From: Pseudomonas sp. UFMG81
Lineage (GTDB): Bacteria > Pseudomonadota > Gammaproteobacteria > Pseudomonadales > Pseudomonadaceae
Reading direction: 5' to 3'
DNA: 64,000 nt
Assembly: GCF_015354575.1 (NCBI RefSeq)
Contig: NZ_JACAFQ010000005.1
Location: 172,277 to 236,276, forward strand
This document shows, piece after piece, positions 27,831-36,095 of this stretch. Every line of letters begins with the position of its first letter. The first letter of the stretch is position 1. A model generated the notes under the pieces. That model worked only from the letters and a program-made list of their open reading frames with translations, was not told the origin of the DNA and ran no database searches. The position numbers and the translations under genes are program-made.

Positions 27831-27950
27831 TTGTTGTTCTCCGGGTATCACTGGCGTGGGCTCATTCTGGTGGGTGGGCCAATGAAGGGAGAATGGTGCG
27901 GATGGCCAAAAGGGGATCGATATGGCCAAGTCATCTGGCCTTGTCTGTCA

Positions 27951-28025
27951 GGGCCTCATCGCCGGCAAGCCGGCTCCCACAGTGGGCGCGGCATCTGTGG
28001 GAGCCGGCTTGCCGGCGATAGGGCC
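27951..28025. repeat. REP pair, GCCGGCTTGCCGGC type
   Basis: Two inverted copies of the GGAGCCGGCTTGCCGGCGAT type flank GTGGGCGCGGCAT. They lie between the AraC-family gene and the amidohydrolase gene, likely separating the two transcripts. Confidence 0.8.
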
Positions 28026-28032
28026 AGTGAGG

Positions 28033-29025
28033 TCAACCGCGAAAATGGCTCGGGGCCACGCCGCTCCAGCGCTGGAAGGCATGCCGGAAGCTCGCCGTCT
28101 CGCTGAACCCCAGCGTCTCGGCGATGCGGTAGATCGGCATCTGGTCCTCGGCCAGCAGCTGCTTGGCCCGTTCGAAGCGCAGTTCGTCGAGCAGCTGTTG
28201 ATAACTGCTGCCCAGTGCCTGCAAGTGCCGGCGCAAGGTGCGCGACGAGCAGTTCATCTGCCGCGCCAGGCCTTCCAGCCCCGGCGCCGCATCCAGTTGC
28301 TGGAGCAGCAGCTGGCGTATCCGCCCCAGCCAGGCCTGGCGCCCGGTGAACTCCAGGTTCAGGCGCCGGCAGCGCTCGCTCATCGCCTTGTGGGTGATCG
28401 GGTCGGCCAGGGGCAGCGGCATGTCCAGCCAACGGCGCTCAAAGGCGAAGGCGTTGTCGCCGGCGTCGAAGCCCAGCGGGCATTGGAATGCACTGTCGTA
28501 GAGCGCGTGGTAACCGGGGCGCGGGTGCTCGAAGCGTGCCGCCAGCAGCGGCAGCGGTCGGCCGAGCAGGTCGTCGCAGATTACCTTCAACGACACCAGG
28601 CAGAACTCGGCATTGAACGCCGCCAGCCCCGGCGCATCGTAGTGCTCGCTGGCGCTGAACCACACACGCTGGCCGTCGTCGACCAGGCGCAACTGGAAAA
28701 CTGTTCCCAGCAGTGCCGGAAATGTCAGTGCCAGGCGCAGGGCGTCACCCAAAGTGGCACTGGAGAGCAGGGCGTAACCGAGCATGCCGTAGCACGACAC
28801 ATGCATGCGCCGGCCCAGCTCAAGGCCAATGTCCTCGCGCCGGGCCAGGGCGTTGGCGCACACCTGCAGCTCTTGCTGGGTGGTGATGCGGGCGTCCGGG
28901 TGCTCAAGGTCTGCCAGGCCGATGCCGCTGCCGACGAGCAGTTGCTGCGTGTCTACGCCTTGCTCCTGGAACACCTGGAGGATCAGCGAAACGGCATTGA
29001 GGGTGGTGAGGTGGCTGTGCAGCAT
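28033..29025 (-). CDS. AraC family transcriptional regulator (OruR/ArgR-type ligand domain)
   Basis: A 330-residue regulator. The N-terminal Arabinose_bd-type domain (about residues 10-200) includes DIGLELGRRMHVSCYGMLGYALLSS (in part). The AraC double HTH is at about 230-328 (LEGLARQMNCSSRTLRRHLQALG and IAETLGFSETASFRHAFQRWSGVAPSHFR). The ATG at 29025 is chosen over a TTG at 29064. It precedes, in the same direction, the acetylpolyamine amidohydrolase operon, and may regulate it; a REP pair separates them. The ligand is unknown. Confidence 0.88.
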   Translation of the reverse strand: MLHSHLTTLNAVSLILQVFQEQGVDTQQLLVGSGIGLADLEHPDARITTQQELQVCANALARREDIGLELGRRMHVSCYGMLGYALLSSATLGDALRLALTFPALLGTVFQLRLVDDGQRVWFSASEHYDAPGLAAFNAEFCLVSLKVICDDLLGRPLPLLAARFEHPRPGYHALYDSAFQCPLGFDAGDNAFAFERRWLDMPLPLADPITHKAMSERCRRLNLEFTGRQAWLGRIRQLLLQQLDAAPGLEGLARQMNCSSRTLRRHLQALGSSYQQLLDELRFERAKQLLAEDQMPIYRIAETLGFSETASFRHAFQRWSGVAPSHFRG

Positions 29026-29119
29026 GCTCGGTGTCCCGTGGGGCTGAGGGGCATTATGGAGCAAGTTGTGTGCCGAGGAGTGCTGGCCTTTGTGGGAGCA
29101 GCTGCCTTGCGCAGCTTTT

Positions 29120-29259
29120 CTGTAGGAGCGGCCTTGCCGGGGCGCCGGACCGGTCGGAAAGGGCTGCGCAGCAGCCCCGGCAATTTATGTGGTAACGCTG
29201 GGGCCGCTTTGCGGCCCTTTCCGACCGGTCCGGCGCCCCGGCAAGGCCGCTCCTACAGG
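29120..29259. repeat. REP pair, both copies with the long GGCGCCGGACCGGTCGG core
   Basis: Inverted copies of GTAGGAGCGGCCTTGCC plus the long core and GAAAGGG face each other around a short AT-richer centre. Both arms extend about 45 bases and are nearly perfect inverted repeats. Confidence 0.88.
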
Positions 29260-29292
29260 GGGCGTGCAAACTCATTGACTGGAAGCGCGCAT

Positions 29293-29326
29293 AAAAAAAG
29301 GGCCCGGAGCGTGCGCTCGGGCCCTT
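29293..29326 (-). terminator. Intrinsic terminator of aspA
   Basis: On the minus strand the stem GGGCCCGAGC / GCTCCGGGCCC is followed by T7. It begins about 60 bases after the aspA stop. Confidence 0.92.
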
Positions 29327-29384
29327 GAAAGGTTGAGAGGTGTCTAGTCCCTCGACCTGGTGAGACTGTTTGCAGCGGCCTGGA

Positions 29385-30809
29385 TTACGCCTTCAGCGGA
29401 ACCAGACGGGGAGCGATCATGTTTTCCGGACGCAGGATGTCGTTGAGCATCGCTTCGTCCAGCAGCTGTTCTTCGCGCACCAGTTCCAGCACGCCGCGGC
29501 CGGTTTCCAGGGCGACGCGGGCGATACGGGTGGCGTTTTCGTAGCCGATGTACGGGTTCAGGGCGGTGACCAGGCCGATCGAGTGCTCGACCAGTTCACG
29601 GCAGCGCTGTTCGTTGGCGGTGATGCCGACGATGCAGTGCTCGCGCAGCATGTCCATGGCGCGTTGCAGCAGGCGGATCGAGTCGAAGATCTTGTAGGCG
29701 ATCAGCGGCTCCATCACGTTCAGCTGCAGCTGGCCACCTTCGGCGGCGACGGTCAGGGCCAGGTCGTTGCCCATGATGGCGAAGGCGACTTGGTTGACGG
29801 CTTCCGGGATCACCGGGTTGACCTTGCCTGGCATGATCGAGCTGCCTGGCTGGCGCGCCGGCAGGTTGATCTCGTTGATGCCGGTGCGTGGGCCGCTGGA
29901 CAGCAGGCGCAGGTCGTTGCAGATCTTCGACAGCTTGACCGCGGTGCGCTTGAGCATGCCGGAGAACAGCACGAAGGCGCCCATGTCGGAGGTGGCTTCG
30001 ATCAGGTCGGCAGCCGGTACCAGCGGCTGGCCGCTGATGATCGCCAGGCGCTGAACGGCCAGCATCTGGTAGCCCGGGTCGGCGTTGATGCCGGTGCCGA
30101 TGGCGGTGCCGCCCAGGTTGATTTCGGTCAGCAGTTCCGGGGCCAGCGAGCGCAGGCGCTGCAGGTCTTCGGTCATGGTGGTGGCGAAGGCGCGGAATTC
30201 CTGGCCCAGGGTCATCGGCACGGCGTCCTGCAGCTGGGTACGGCCCATCTTCAGTACGTGGTCGAACTCTTTACCTTTGGCGGCGAAGGCCTGGATCAGG
30301 CTGTCGAGGCTGGCCAGCAGGGCGTCGTGGCCCAGCAGCAGGCCCAGGCGGATGGCGGTCGGGTAGGCGTCGTTGGTCGACTGCGCCATGTTCACATCGT
30401 TGTTCGGGTGCAGGTACTGGTACTCACCCTTCTGGTGGCCCATGGCCTCCAGCGCGATGTTGGCGATGACTTCGTTGGCGTTCATGTTGGTGGAAGTACC
30501 AGCACCGCCTTGAATCATGTCCACCACGAACTGCTCGTGGTAGTCGCCCTTGATCAGGCGTGCGCAGGCTGCGCTGATCGCGGCGTGCTTGGCATCGCTC
30601 AGGTGCCCCAGTTCACGGTTGGCGTCAGCAGCGGCCTGCTTGACCATCGCCAGGCCCACTACCAGTTTCGGGTAGTGCGACAGCGGAACACCGGAAAGGT
30701 GGAAGTTGTTGGCAGCGCGCAGGGTCTGGATGCCGTAGTAGGCATCGGCAGGGACTTCCAGAGTGCCAAGCAGATCTTTTTCGACGCGGAACGATGCAGC
30801 GGAGGACAT
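29385..30809 (-). CDS. aspA: Aspartate ammonia-lyase (aspartase)
   Basis: A 474-residue fumarase/aspartase-superfamily enzyme that interconverts L-aspartate and fumarate plus ammonia. Visible are FRVEKDLLGTLEVPADAYYGIQT, the region GGAGTSTNMNANEVIAN, HPNNDVNMAQSTND, and the catalytic-serine loop signature GSSIMPGKVNPVIPE near residue 318. I placed the start at the ATG at 30809 (MSSAASFRVEKD), which fits homologue N-termini; an ATG four codons upstream (30821) is the alternative, and neither has a strong ribosome-binding site. It is divergent from a LysR regulator and ends at a strong terminator. Confidence 0.95.
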   Translation of the reverse strand: MSSAASFRVEKDLLGTLEVPADAYYGIQTLRAANNFHLSGVPLSHYPKLVVGLAMVKQAAADANRELGHLSDAKHAAISAACARLIKGDYHEQFVVDMIQGGAGTSTNMNANEVIANIALEAMGHQKGEYQYLHPNNDVNMAQSTNDAYPTAIRLGLLLGHDALLASLDSLIQAFAAKGKEFDHVLKMGRTQLQDAVPMTLGQEFRAFATTMTEDLQRLRSLAPELLTEINLGGTAIGTGINADPGYQMLAVQRLAIISGQPLVPAADLIEATSDMGAFVLFSGMLKRTAVKLSKICNDLRLLSSGPRTGINEINLPARQPGSSIMPGKVNPVIPEAVNQVAFAIMGNDLALTVAAEGGQLQLNVMEPLIAYKIFDSIRLLQRAMDMLREHCIVGITANEQRCRELVEHSIGLVTALNPYIGYENATRIARVALETGRGVLELVREEQLLDEAMLNDILRPENMIAPRLVPLKA

Positions 30810-30911
30810 GATGGATATCATCTCGATTTTGACCCGGCACCTGCCGGAATGGCGCCAATGCTAGGGCTGGGCAGATTTGGCGGCCAATGCTGTTGCACGC
30901 TAACCTATGCA

Positions 30912-30929
30912 CAAACGGCATACGGTTTG
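30912..30929. promoter_or_regulatory. Inverted repeat in the aspA/LysR divergent region
   Basis: CAAAC and GTTTG are separated by 8 bases (GGCATACG), an 18-bp dyad midway between the two starts. It is a candidate LysR-type operator. Confidence 0.35.
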
Positions 30930-30990
30930 ATGTGACGCCGATTGACAATCGAGCGTGTTCCATTTTGGTGCACGCGTTGCGGAGTAGTCG

Positions 30991-31920
30991 ATGAACCTCG
31001 AAAGCAAATGGCTGGAGGACTTCAGTGCCCTAGCCTCCACCCGCAGTTTCTCGCAGGCGGCCGAGCGCCGTTTCGTCACCCAGCCGGCGTTCAGCCGCCG
31101 CATCCGCAGCCTGGAAGCGGCCTTGGGGCTGACCCTGGTGAACCGTTCCCGCACGCCCATCGAGCTGACCGAGGCGGGGCAGCTGTTTCTGGTCACCGCG
31201 CGTACCGTTGTCGACCAGTTGAGCGAAGTTCTCCGCCATTTGCATCACCTCGAAGGCGGGCAGGGTGAAGTGATCCAGGTGTCGGCCGCACACTCGCTGG
31301 CCTCGGGGTTCTTCCCCCGTTGGGTGGCCCAGTTGCGCAACGATGGGCTGAACATCGCCACGCGCCTGGTGGCCACCAACGTGGGCGATGCGGTGCACGC
31401 ACTGCGCGAAGGCGGCTGCGACCTGATGCTGGCGTTCTACGACCCTGACGCGGCGTTGCAGATGGATGCGGAGATCTTCCCGTCGCTGCACATGGGCAAC
31501 ACCGAAATGCTCCCGGTGTGCGCGGTGGGCGCCGATGGCAAGCCGTTGTTCGACCTGGAGGGCGAGGCCAGCGTGCCGCTGCTGGCCTACAGCGCCGGTG
31601 CCTTCCTCGGCCGTTCGGTCAATCTGCTGCTGCGCCAGCGCAACCTGCGCTATACCACTGTCTATGAAACGGCCATGGCCGACAGCCTCAAGAGCATGGC
31701 GCTGGAGGGCATGGGCATCGCCTGGGTGCCGCGGCTGTCGATGCGTGGCGAGCTTGAGCGCGGCGAGCTGGCGATCTGCGGCGGCAGCCAATGGCATGTG
31801 CCGCTGGAAATCCGCCTTTACCGTTGCGCCCTGGTGCGCAAGGCCAACGTGCGCTTGCTGTGGCGCAAGCTGGAGGGCGGCGCGGTTGACTCGAAAGTCA
31901 GCCAAACCCCCGAAAAATAA
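30991..31920 (+). CDS. LysR family transcriptional regulator
   Basis: A 309-residue LysR protein. The winged helix (residues about 4-62) includes TRSFSQAAERRFVTQPAFSRRIRSLEAALG (in part). The effector domain spans about 90-295. The start MNLESKWLEDFSALA and the phrase FLGRSVNLLLRQRNLRY resemble the HypT/YjiE group, of which E. coli HypT responds to hypochlorite, but the match is from memory. It is divergent from aspA and may or may not control it. The last 15 residues are hydrophilic and variable. Confidence 0.88.
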   Translation: MNLESKWLEDFSALASTRSFSQAAERRFVTQPAFSRRIRSLEAALGLTLVNRSRTPIELTEAGQLFLVTARTVVDQLSEVLRHLHHLEGGQGEVIQVSAAHSLASGFFPRWVAQLRNDGLNIATRLVATNVGDAVHALREGGCDLMLAFYDPDAALQMDAEIFPSLHMGNTEMLPVCAVGADGKPLFDLEGEASVPLLAYSAGAFLGRSVNLLLRQRNLRYTTVYETAMADSLKSMALEGMGIAWVPRLSMRGELERGELAICGGSQWHVPLEIRLYRCALVRKANVRLLWRKLEGGAVDSKVSQTPEK

Positions 31921-31967
31921 GGCCGACAGTTGGTCGCCGGGGGTGCCGTGATGACGCATCGTTACGC

Positions 31968-31973
31968 TATACT
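31968..31973 (+). promoter_or_regulatory. Candidate -10 box of the purEK leader transcript
   Basis: TATACT, 124 bases before the purE ATG. No convincing -35 element is seen. A promoter must lie upstream of the terminator at 32014 because only 37 bases of GC-rich DNA separate that terminator from purE. Confidence 0.4.
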
Positions 31974-31985
31974 GCGCGGCCCCTC

Positions 31986-32054
31986 GACCGGATAGATCCG
32001 GTCATGATCAGCAAACAAGCCACGCCGGTCGTCCCGCGTGGCTTGTTGTTTTTT
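31986..32054 (+). promoter_or_regulatory. purE leader with intrinsic terminator (attenuator candidate)
   Basis: A first hairpin (GACCGGAT / ATCCGGTC, 31986-32003) is followed by a perfect 12-bp stem (AACAAGCCACGC / GCGTGGCTTGTT, 32014-32047) and GTTTTTT. The loop of the second hairpin contains CCGGTC, complementary to GACCGG in the first, so mutually exclusive pairing is possible. It lies 38 bases before purE. It could alternatively terminate the LysR transcript. Confidence 0.6.
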
Positions 32055-32091
32055 GACGCGCCTGCGGGCGCACAAGCGAAGAGGCTCGACG

Positions 32092-32583
32092 ATGAGTGCA
32101 CTGGTTGGCGTGATCATGGGCTCCAAGTCCGATTGGTCCACCCTTAGCCACACCGCCGATATGCTGGAAAAACTCGGCATTCCCTACGAAGTGAAGGTGG
32201 TTTCCGCCCACCGCACCCCGGACCTGCTGTTCCAGTACGCCGAGGAGGCCGAAGGCCGCGGCATCGAGGTGATCATCGCCGGTGCCGGTGGCGCCGCCCA
32301 CCTGCCGGGCATGTGCGCCGCCAAGACCCACCTGCCGGTGCTGGGCGTGCCGGTGCAGTCGTCGATGCTGTCGGGCGTCGATTCGCTGCTGTCGATCGTG
32401 CAGATGCCGGCCGGCGTGCCGGTTGCCACCCTGGCCATCGGCAAGGCTGGCGCGATCAATGCCGCGCTGTTGTCGGCGAGCATCCTCGGTGCCAAGTACC
32501 CGCAGTTCCACGCGGCGCTCAAGCAGTTCCGCACCGAGCAGACCGACACCGTGCTGGACAATCCAGACCCGCGCCAGGCTTGA
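32092..32583 (+). CDS. purE: N5-carboxyaminoimidazole ribonucleotide mutase PurE
   Basis: A 163-residue class I PurE that converts N5-CAIR to CAIR in purine synthesis. Visible are [20 protein letters not shown], the [16 protein letters not shown] signature and [22 protein letters not shown] precedes the ATG at 32092. It is followed 10 bases later by purK, its usual partner. The leader contains a terminator-like hairpin. Length matches the family. Confidence 0.97.
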   Translation: MSALVGVIMGSKSDWSTLSHTADMLEKLGIPYEVKVVSAHRTPDLLFQYAEEAEGRGIEVIIAGAGGAAHLPGMCAAKTHLPVLGVPVQSSMLSGVDSLLSIVQMPAGVPVATLAIGKAGAINAALLSASILGAKYPQFHAALKQFRTEQTDTVLDNPDPRQA

Positions 32584-32593
32584 GGCTGAAGAT

Positions 32594-33676
32594 ATGAAGA
32601 TCGGTGTAATCGGTGGTGGCCAGCTGGGCCGCATGCTGGCCCTGGCGGGCACCCCGCTGGGCATGAACTTCGCTTTCCTCGACCCGGCCCCGGACGCCTG
32701 CGCCGCCCCCCTGGGCGAGCACCTGCGCGCCGACTACGGTGACCAGGACCACCTGCGCCAGCTGGCCGACGAAGTCGACCTGGTGACCTTCGAATTCGAG
32801 AGCGTGCCGGCTGAAACCGTCGCCTTCCTCTCGCAGTTCGTGCCGGTGTATCCAAGCGCCGAAGCCCTGCGCATCGCCCGCGACCGCCTGTTCGAGAAGA
32901 GCATGTTCCGCGACCTGGGCATCCCCACCCCAGCCTTCGCCGACATCCTCTCGCAAGCCGACCTCGATGCCGCCGTGGCCAGCATCGGCCTGCCGGCCGT
33001 GCTCAAGACCCGCACACTGGGTTATGACGGCAAGGGCCAGAAGGTCCTGCGCAAGCCTGAAGACGTGGTCGACACCTTCGCCGAACTGGGCAGCGTGCCG
33101 TGCCTGCTGGAAGGCTTCGTGCCGTTCACCGGCGAAGTGTCGCTGGTGGCCGTGCGCGCCCGCGATGGCGAAACCCGCTTCTACCCGCTGGTGCACAATA
33201 CCCACGACAGCGGCATCCTGCGCCTGTCGGTGGCAAGCGTTGCGCACCCGTTGCAGGCGTTGGCTGAAGACTACGTAGGCCGCGTGCTGCAGAAGCTGGA
33301 CTACGTCGGCGTGATGGCCTTCGAGTTCTTCGAGGTCGACGGTGGCCTGAAGGCCAACGAGATCGCCCCGCGTGTGCACAACTCCGGGCACTGGACCATC
33401 GAAGGCGCCGAGTGCAGCCAGTTCGAGAACCACCTGCGTGCCGTCGCCGGCCTGCCGCTGGGTTCGACCGCCAAGGTCGGCGAGAGCGCCATGCTCAACT
33501 TCATCGGTGAAGTGCCGGCGGTGGACAAGGTCGTGGCCATCGACGATTGCCACCTGCACCACTACGGCAAGGCGTTCAAGGTCGGGCGCAAGGTTGGCCA
33601 CGCCACCCTGCGTTGCGCCGACATGGCCACGCTCCAGGCCAAGATCGCTGAAGTAGAGGCGTTGATCGCCGGCTAA
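32594..33676 (+). CDS. purK: 5-(carboxyamino)imidazole ribonucleotide synthase PurK
   Basis: A 360-residue ATP-grasp enzyme making N5-CAIR from AIR, bicarbonate and ATP. It shows the N-terminal IGVIGGGQLGRMLALAG, TFEFESVPAETV, the ATP-binding KTRTLGYDGKGQKV, and the metal-site region FEFFEVDGGLKANEIAPRVHNSGH (in part). The ATG at 32594 lies 10 bases after the purE stop. The open frame upstream overlaps purE and is not used. A 12-bp-stem terminator follows. Confidence 0.97.
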   Translation: MKIGVIGGGQLGRMLALAGTPLGMNFAFLDPAPDACAAPLGEHLRADYGDQDHLRQLADEVDLVTFEFESVPAETVAFLSQFVPVYPSAEALRIARDRLFEKSMFRDLGIPTPAFADILSQADLDAAVASIGLPAVLKTRTLGYDGKGQKVLRKPEDVVDTFAELGSVPCLLEGFVPFTGEVSLVAVRARDGETRFYPLVHNTHDSGILRLSVASVAHPLQALAEDYVGRVLQKLDYVGVMAFEFFEVDGGLKANEIAPRVHNSGHWTIEGAECSQFENHLRAVAGLPLGSTAKVGESAMLNFIGEVPAVDKVVAIDDCHLHHYGKAFKVGRKVGHATLRCADMATLQAKIAEVEALIAG

Positions 33677-33712
33677 GCGAACTTCTTGAGGCAACTGCCC
33701 CTCTGAAATGGC

Positions 33713-33756
33713 AACAAGCCAAAGCGCTGTCTAGGCTTTGGCTTGTTCCATTTTCA
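33713..33756 (+). terminator. Terminator after purK
   Basis: Perfect 12-bp stem AACAAGCCAAAG / CTTTGGCTTGTT followed by CCATTTT. It ends only 17 bases before the next gene's ATG, so that gene must be reached by read-through or by a promoter overlapping this region. Confidence 0.8.
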
Positions 33757-33772
33757 CCACAGAGGGATTGCC

Positions 33773-34018
33773 ATGGGCATCATTGGAACCATCTTCATCG
33801 GCCTGATCGTCGGCCTGCTGGCGCGCTTCCTGAAACCTGGGGACGACAGCATGGGCTGGATCATGACCATCCTCCTCGGCATCGCCGGCTCCCTGGCCGC
33901 CACCTATGGCGGGCAAGCCCTGGGCATCTACCAGGCCGGGCAGGCCGCGGGCTTCTTCGGGGCCCTGGTGGGCGCGGTCATCCTTCTGGTGATCTACGGC
34001 TTCATCAAGAAGAACTGA
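33773..34018 (+). CDS. GlsB/YeaQ/YmgE family stress-response membrane protein
   Basis: An 81-residue protein with three hydrophobic segments (residues about 1-18, 28-45 and 58-78): IIGTIFIGLIVGLLARFLKPG, MGWIMTILLGIAGS and GAVILLVIYGFIKKN. It belongs to the transglycosylase-associated (Tgl) family of small stress proteins, which are inner-membrane proteins of unknown mechanism. The ATG at 33773 is chosen because it begins at the conserved MGIIGTI. No clear ribosome-binding site beyond AGAGGGA at the usual distance is visible. Confidence 0.9.
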   Translation: MGIIGTIFIGLIVGLLARFLKPGDDSMGWIMTILLGIAGSLAATYGGQALGIYQAGQAAGFFGALVGAVILLVIYGFIKKN

Positions 34019-34029
34019 ACACAGGCTAG

Positions 34030-34065
34030 AATGCTCGGCAATTCAAACCTGAGTTGCCGAGCATT
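34030..34065 (+). promoter_or_regulatory. Perfect 12-bp inverted repeat abutting the DUF3299 start codon
   Basis: AATGCTCGGCAA and TTGCCGAGCATT flank a 12-base loop; the right arm ends 3 bases before the ATG at 34069. No T-tract follows, and the ribosome-binding site would be inside the hairpin. Confidence 0.6.
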
Positions 34066-34068
34066 GTC

Positions 34069-34602
34069 ATGCGTGCGTTTTTCCTCATTCCCCTGCTGCT
34101 GGCCAGTACCCTGGCCCATGCCGAATTGCCCGAAACCGACTGGTTGGAGCTGATGCCCAAGTCGGACCAGAAGGCCCTCGAGCAAATGCCCGAGATCGAC
34201 CACGACTCCCCCGAAGCCCAGGGCACCTTCACCGCCAAGGGTGGCCTGAAGCAGAGCAAGGGCCTGCCGGCGGTGATGTACTCGACCAAGACCGTGGCCG
34301 CGATGAACGGCAAACAGATCCGCCTGGGCGGGTACCCGGTGCCGCTGGAGAGCGATGCCAAGGGCAACAGCACGTTGTTCTTCCTGGTGCCGTACCCGGG
34401 GGCGTGCATCCACGTGCCGCCGCCGCCGCCCAATCAGCTGGTGCTGGTGCGGTATCCGAAAGGGTTGAAGATCGACGATATCTACACGCCGTTGTGGGTG
34501 ACCGGCGCGCTGAAGGTGGAGACGGTCAGCAATGACCTGGCGGATGCGGCGTATGCGCTGGATGCGGGGAAGGTGAGGGTGGTGGAAGACGCCGACCTTT
34601 GA
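34069..34602 (+). CDS. DUF3299 domain-containing exported protein
   Basis: A 177-residue protein with signal peptide (MRAFFLIPLLLASTLAHA, cleaved about residue 18). The mature part contains LGGYPVPLESDAKGNSTLFF and LVPYPGACIHVPPPPPNQLV, the DUF3299 core with its single Cys-His pair. Function is unknown; the family is periplasmic. A perfect inverted repeat sits directly before the ATG and no Shine-Dalgarno sequence is visible outside it. A REP pair follows the gene. Confidence 0.88.
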   Translation: MRAFFLIPLLLASTLAHAELPETDWLELMPKSDQKALEQMPEIDHDSPEAQGTFTAKGGLKQSKGLPAVMYSTKTVAAMNGKQIRLGGYPVPLESDAKGNSTLFFLVPYPGACIHVPPPPPNQLVLVRYPKGLKIDDIYTPLWVTGALKVETVSNDLADAAYALDAGKVRVVEDADL

Positions 34603-34610
34603 TCGCCTGC

Positions 34611-34710
34611 ACCGGCCCCTTCGCGGGCAAGCCCGCTCCCACAGGACCTGCATAGCCCCTGAAAGCTGTTGAGTACTTGTGGGAGCGGGCTTGCCCGCGA
34701 AGAGGCCGGT
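34611..34710. repeat. REP pair, GAGCGGGCTTGCCCGCGAAG type
   Basis: Two inverted GGGAGCGGGCTTGCCCGCGA-type elements lie between the convergent DUF3299 and mutarotase genes. They are also flanked by CACCGGCC and GGCCGGTG, extending the symmetry. Confidence 0.85.
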
Positions 34711-34726
34711 GCAGGTAACGCAAGTT

Positions 34727-35623
34727 TCAGATTTTTTCACAGCCGATGGTGAGCACCAGCGAATGACTCGCCCCAGGCTTGAGCTCCACCACGTCATCCC
34801 ACACATTCGCCGTCTCGATGCACAGCATGCGCTGCCAGCCGTCATCGGCCATGTCCGGCAAGTCGCGGGCGCGGTCGGTCCAGGGGTTCCAGATCACCGC
34901 CGTGCGCGAACCGCCGGCCTTCAAGGTAATGCGCCGCTCCCAGTGCGGGTCGACGATGCTCAACTGCTCGGGCGCATCCAGGTAGATGCGGTCGGTTTCG
35001 CCGGCAAAGCCCAGCGCGCCTTGCTGGCTACGCTGCTCCCAGTTGGCCAGGGTTTCGATGTAGCCCAGGCCCTCGACACCCTCCACCCGCACCTGGCGCA
35101 CATCGCTCACCGCGAAGTAACTGTGCAGGGCCTGGCTAAGGGTGACAGCGGTATTGCCGAGGTTGTAGCTGCTCAGAGTCAGCTTCAGCTGGTCGCCCAA
35201 CTCAACCACCAACTTGAGCTCCACGTCGTGGGGCCAGCCAGGCAGGTCGCCGCGGGCTTCGGGCAGGGTGAATTCGATCACCAGCGTGTCACTGGCTTCC
35301 TCCACGCTCAGCAGCTGCCAGTCGCGCCCTCGCACCAGCCCGTGGGCGGGCGCTTGTTCGCCCGTGTACATGGCTTTGACGGCGTCGGGGTTGCGCTCGA
35401 AGTTGCCGAACCAGGGCCAGCACACCGGTACCCCGGCACGCACCGACTTGCCCTGGCGGAAGATGGCCTGGTCGCTCAGCCACAGCAGCGGCGGTTCGCC
35501 GATGCGCTGGTAGCTCAAGACCTGCGCGCCCTGCTGGGCGATCAAAAGATCAGCGTGGTCGCTGGTGATGCGCCAGCAGTTGAGTTCGCCGTGTAGCTCG
35601 GTGTCGACCTGGTAGTTAGCCAT
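34727..35623 (-). CDS. D-hexose-6-phosphate mutarotase (YeaD family)
   Basis: A 298-residue aldose-epimerase-fold enzyme that interconverts alpha and beta anomers of glucose 6-phosphate. Visible are LIAQQGAQVLSYQ, RAGVPVCWPWFG, PAHGLVRGRDWQ (catalytic His), LSQALHSYFAVSD (second His) and a Glu in KLVVELG or the C-terminal IWNPWTDRARDLPDM region. Length is typical. It stands alone on the minus strand, close to a thioesterase gene on the same strand. Confidence 0.93.
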   Translation of the reverse strand: MANYQVDTELHGELNCWRITSDHADLLIAQQGAQVLSYQRIGEPPLLWLSDQAIFRQGKSVRAGVPVCWPWFGNFERNPDAVKAMYTGEQAPAHGLVRGRDWQLLSVEEASDTLVIEFTLPEARGDLPGWPHDVELKLVVELGDQLKLTLSSYNLGNTAVTLSQALHSYFAVSDVRQVRVEGVEGLGYIETLANWEQRSQQGALGFAGETDRIYLDAPEQLSIVDPHWERRITLKAGGSRTAVIWNPWTDRARDLPDMADDGWQRMLCIETANVWDDVVELKPGASHSLVLTIGCEKI

Positions 35624-35696
35624 TGCACTCGTCTCATTGGTTGCCTGTCGGGCCGTTTGACCCGGGGACGTGCAATGAGTTTATCGCTCGCGCCGC

Positions 35697-36095
35697 TCAG
35701 CGACGAGGAACGGAGCGTGTGCGGCCACTGCCGTCGATGGCGACGAACACGAACACGGCCTCGGTGACCTTGCGCCATTCGCTGGACAGCGGGTCGTCAC
35801 TCCACACCTCGACCATCATCTGGATCGAGCTGCGGCCGATTTCCAGGGTCTGGGTATAGAACGACAGCTGTGCACCCACGGCCACCGGCACCAGGAAGGC
35901 CATGCGGTCGATGGCGACGGTGGCAACCCGGCCGCCGGCGACGCGGCTGGCCATGGCGGTGCCGGCCAGGTCCATCTGGGCGACCAGCCAGCCGCCGAAG
36001 ATATCGCCGAAGCCGTTGGTTTCGCGCGGCAGCGCGGTGATCTGCAAGGCCAGGTCGCCCTGCGGGATGGGATCTTCTTGTTCGAGCTCAATCAT
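35697..36095 (-). CDS. Acyl-CoA thioesterase (YciA-like hotdog)
   Basis: A 132-residue hotdog-fold thioesterase. The signature NGFGDIFGGWLVAQMDLAGTAMA (in part, residues about 26-48) with the catalytic Asp, and VATVAIDRMAFLVPVAVGAQL, place it with YciA. It hydrolyses acyl-CoA esters in the cytoplasm. The ATG at 36095 has AGAGGCC upstream; the open frame extends 26 codons further without homology. It is distinct from the longer thioesterase at 3278-3814. Confidence 0.9.
   Translation of the reverse strand: MIELEQEDPIPQGDLALQITALPRETNGFGDIFGGWLVAQMDLAGTAMASRVAGGRVATVAIDRMAFLVPVAVGAQLSFYTQTLEIGRSSIQMMVEVWSDDPLSSEWRKVTEAVFVFVAIDGSGRTRSVPRR

Larger units (their letters stand above)
29026..29384. 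other. Intergenic region of about 360 bases between the AraC-family gene and aspA
   Basis: It contains the start region of the AraC-family gene, a REP pair (29120-29259) and the aspA terminator (29293-29326). I see no further gene. Confidence 0.7.

Noticed and set aside
27951..28025. AraC operator between the AraC gene and the amidohydrolase gene
   Set aside because: The repeated sequence is the GCCGGCTTGCCGGC REP type found elsewhere in the window.
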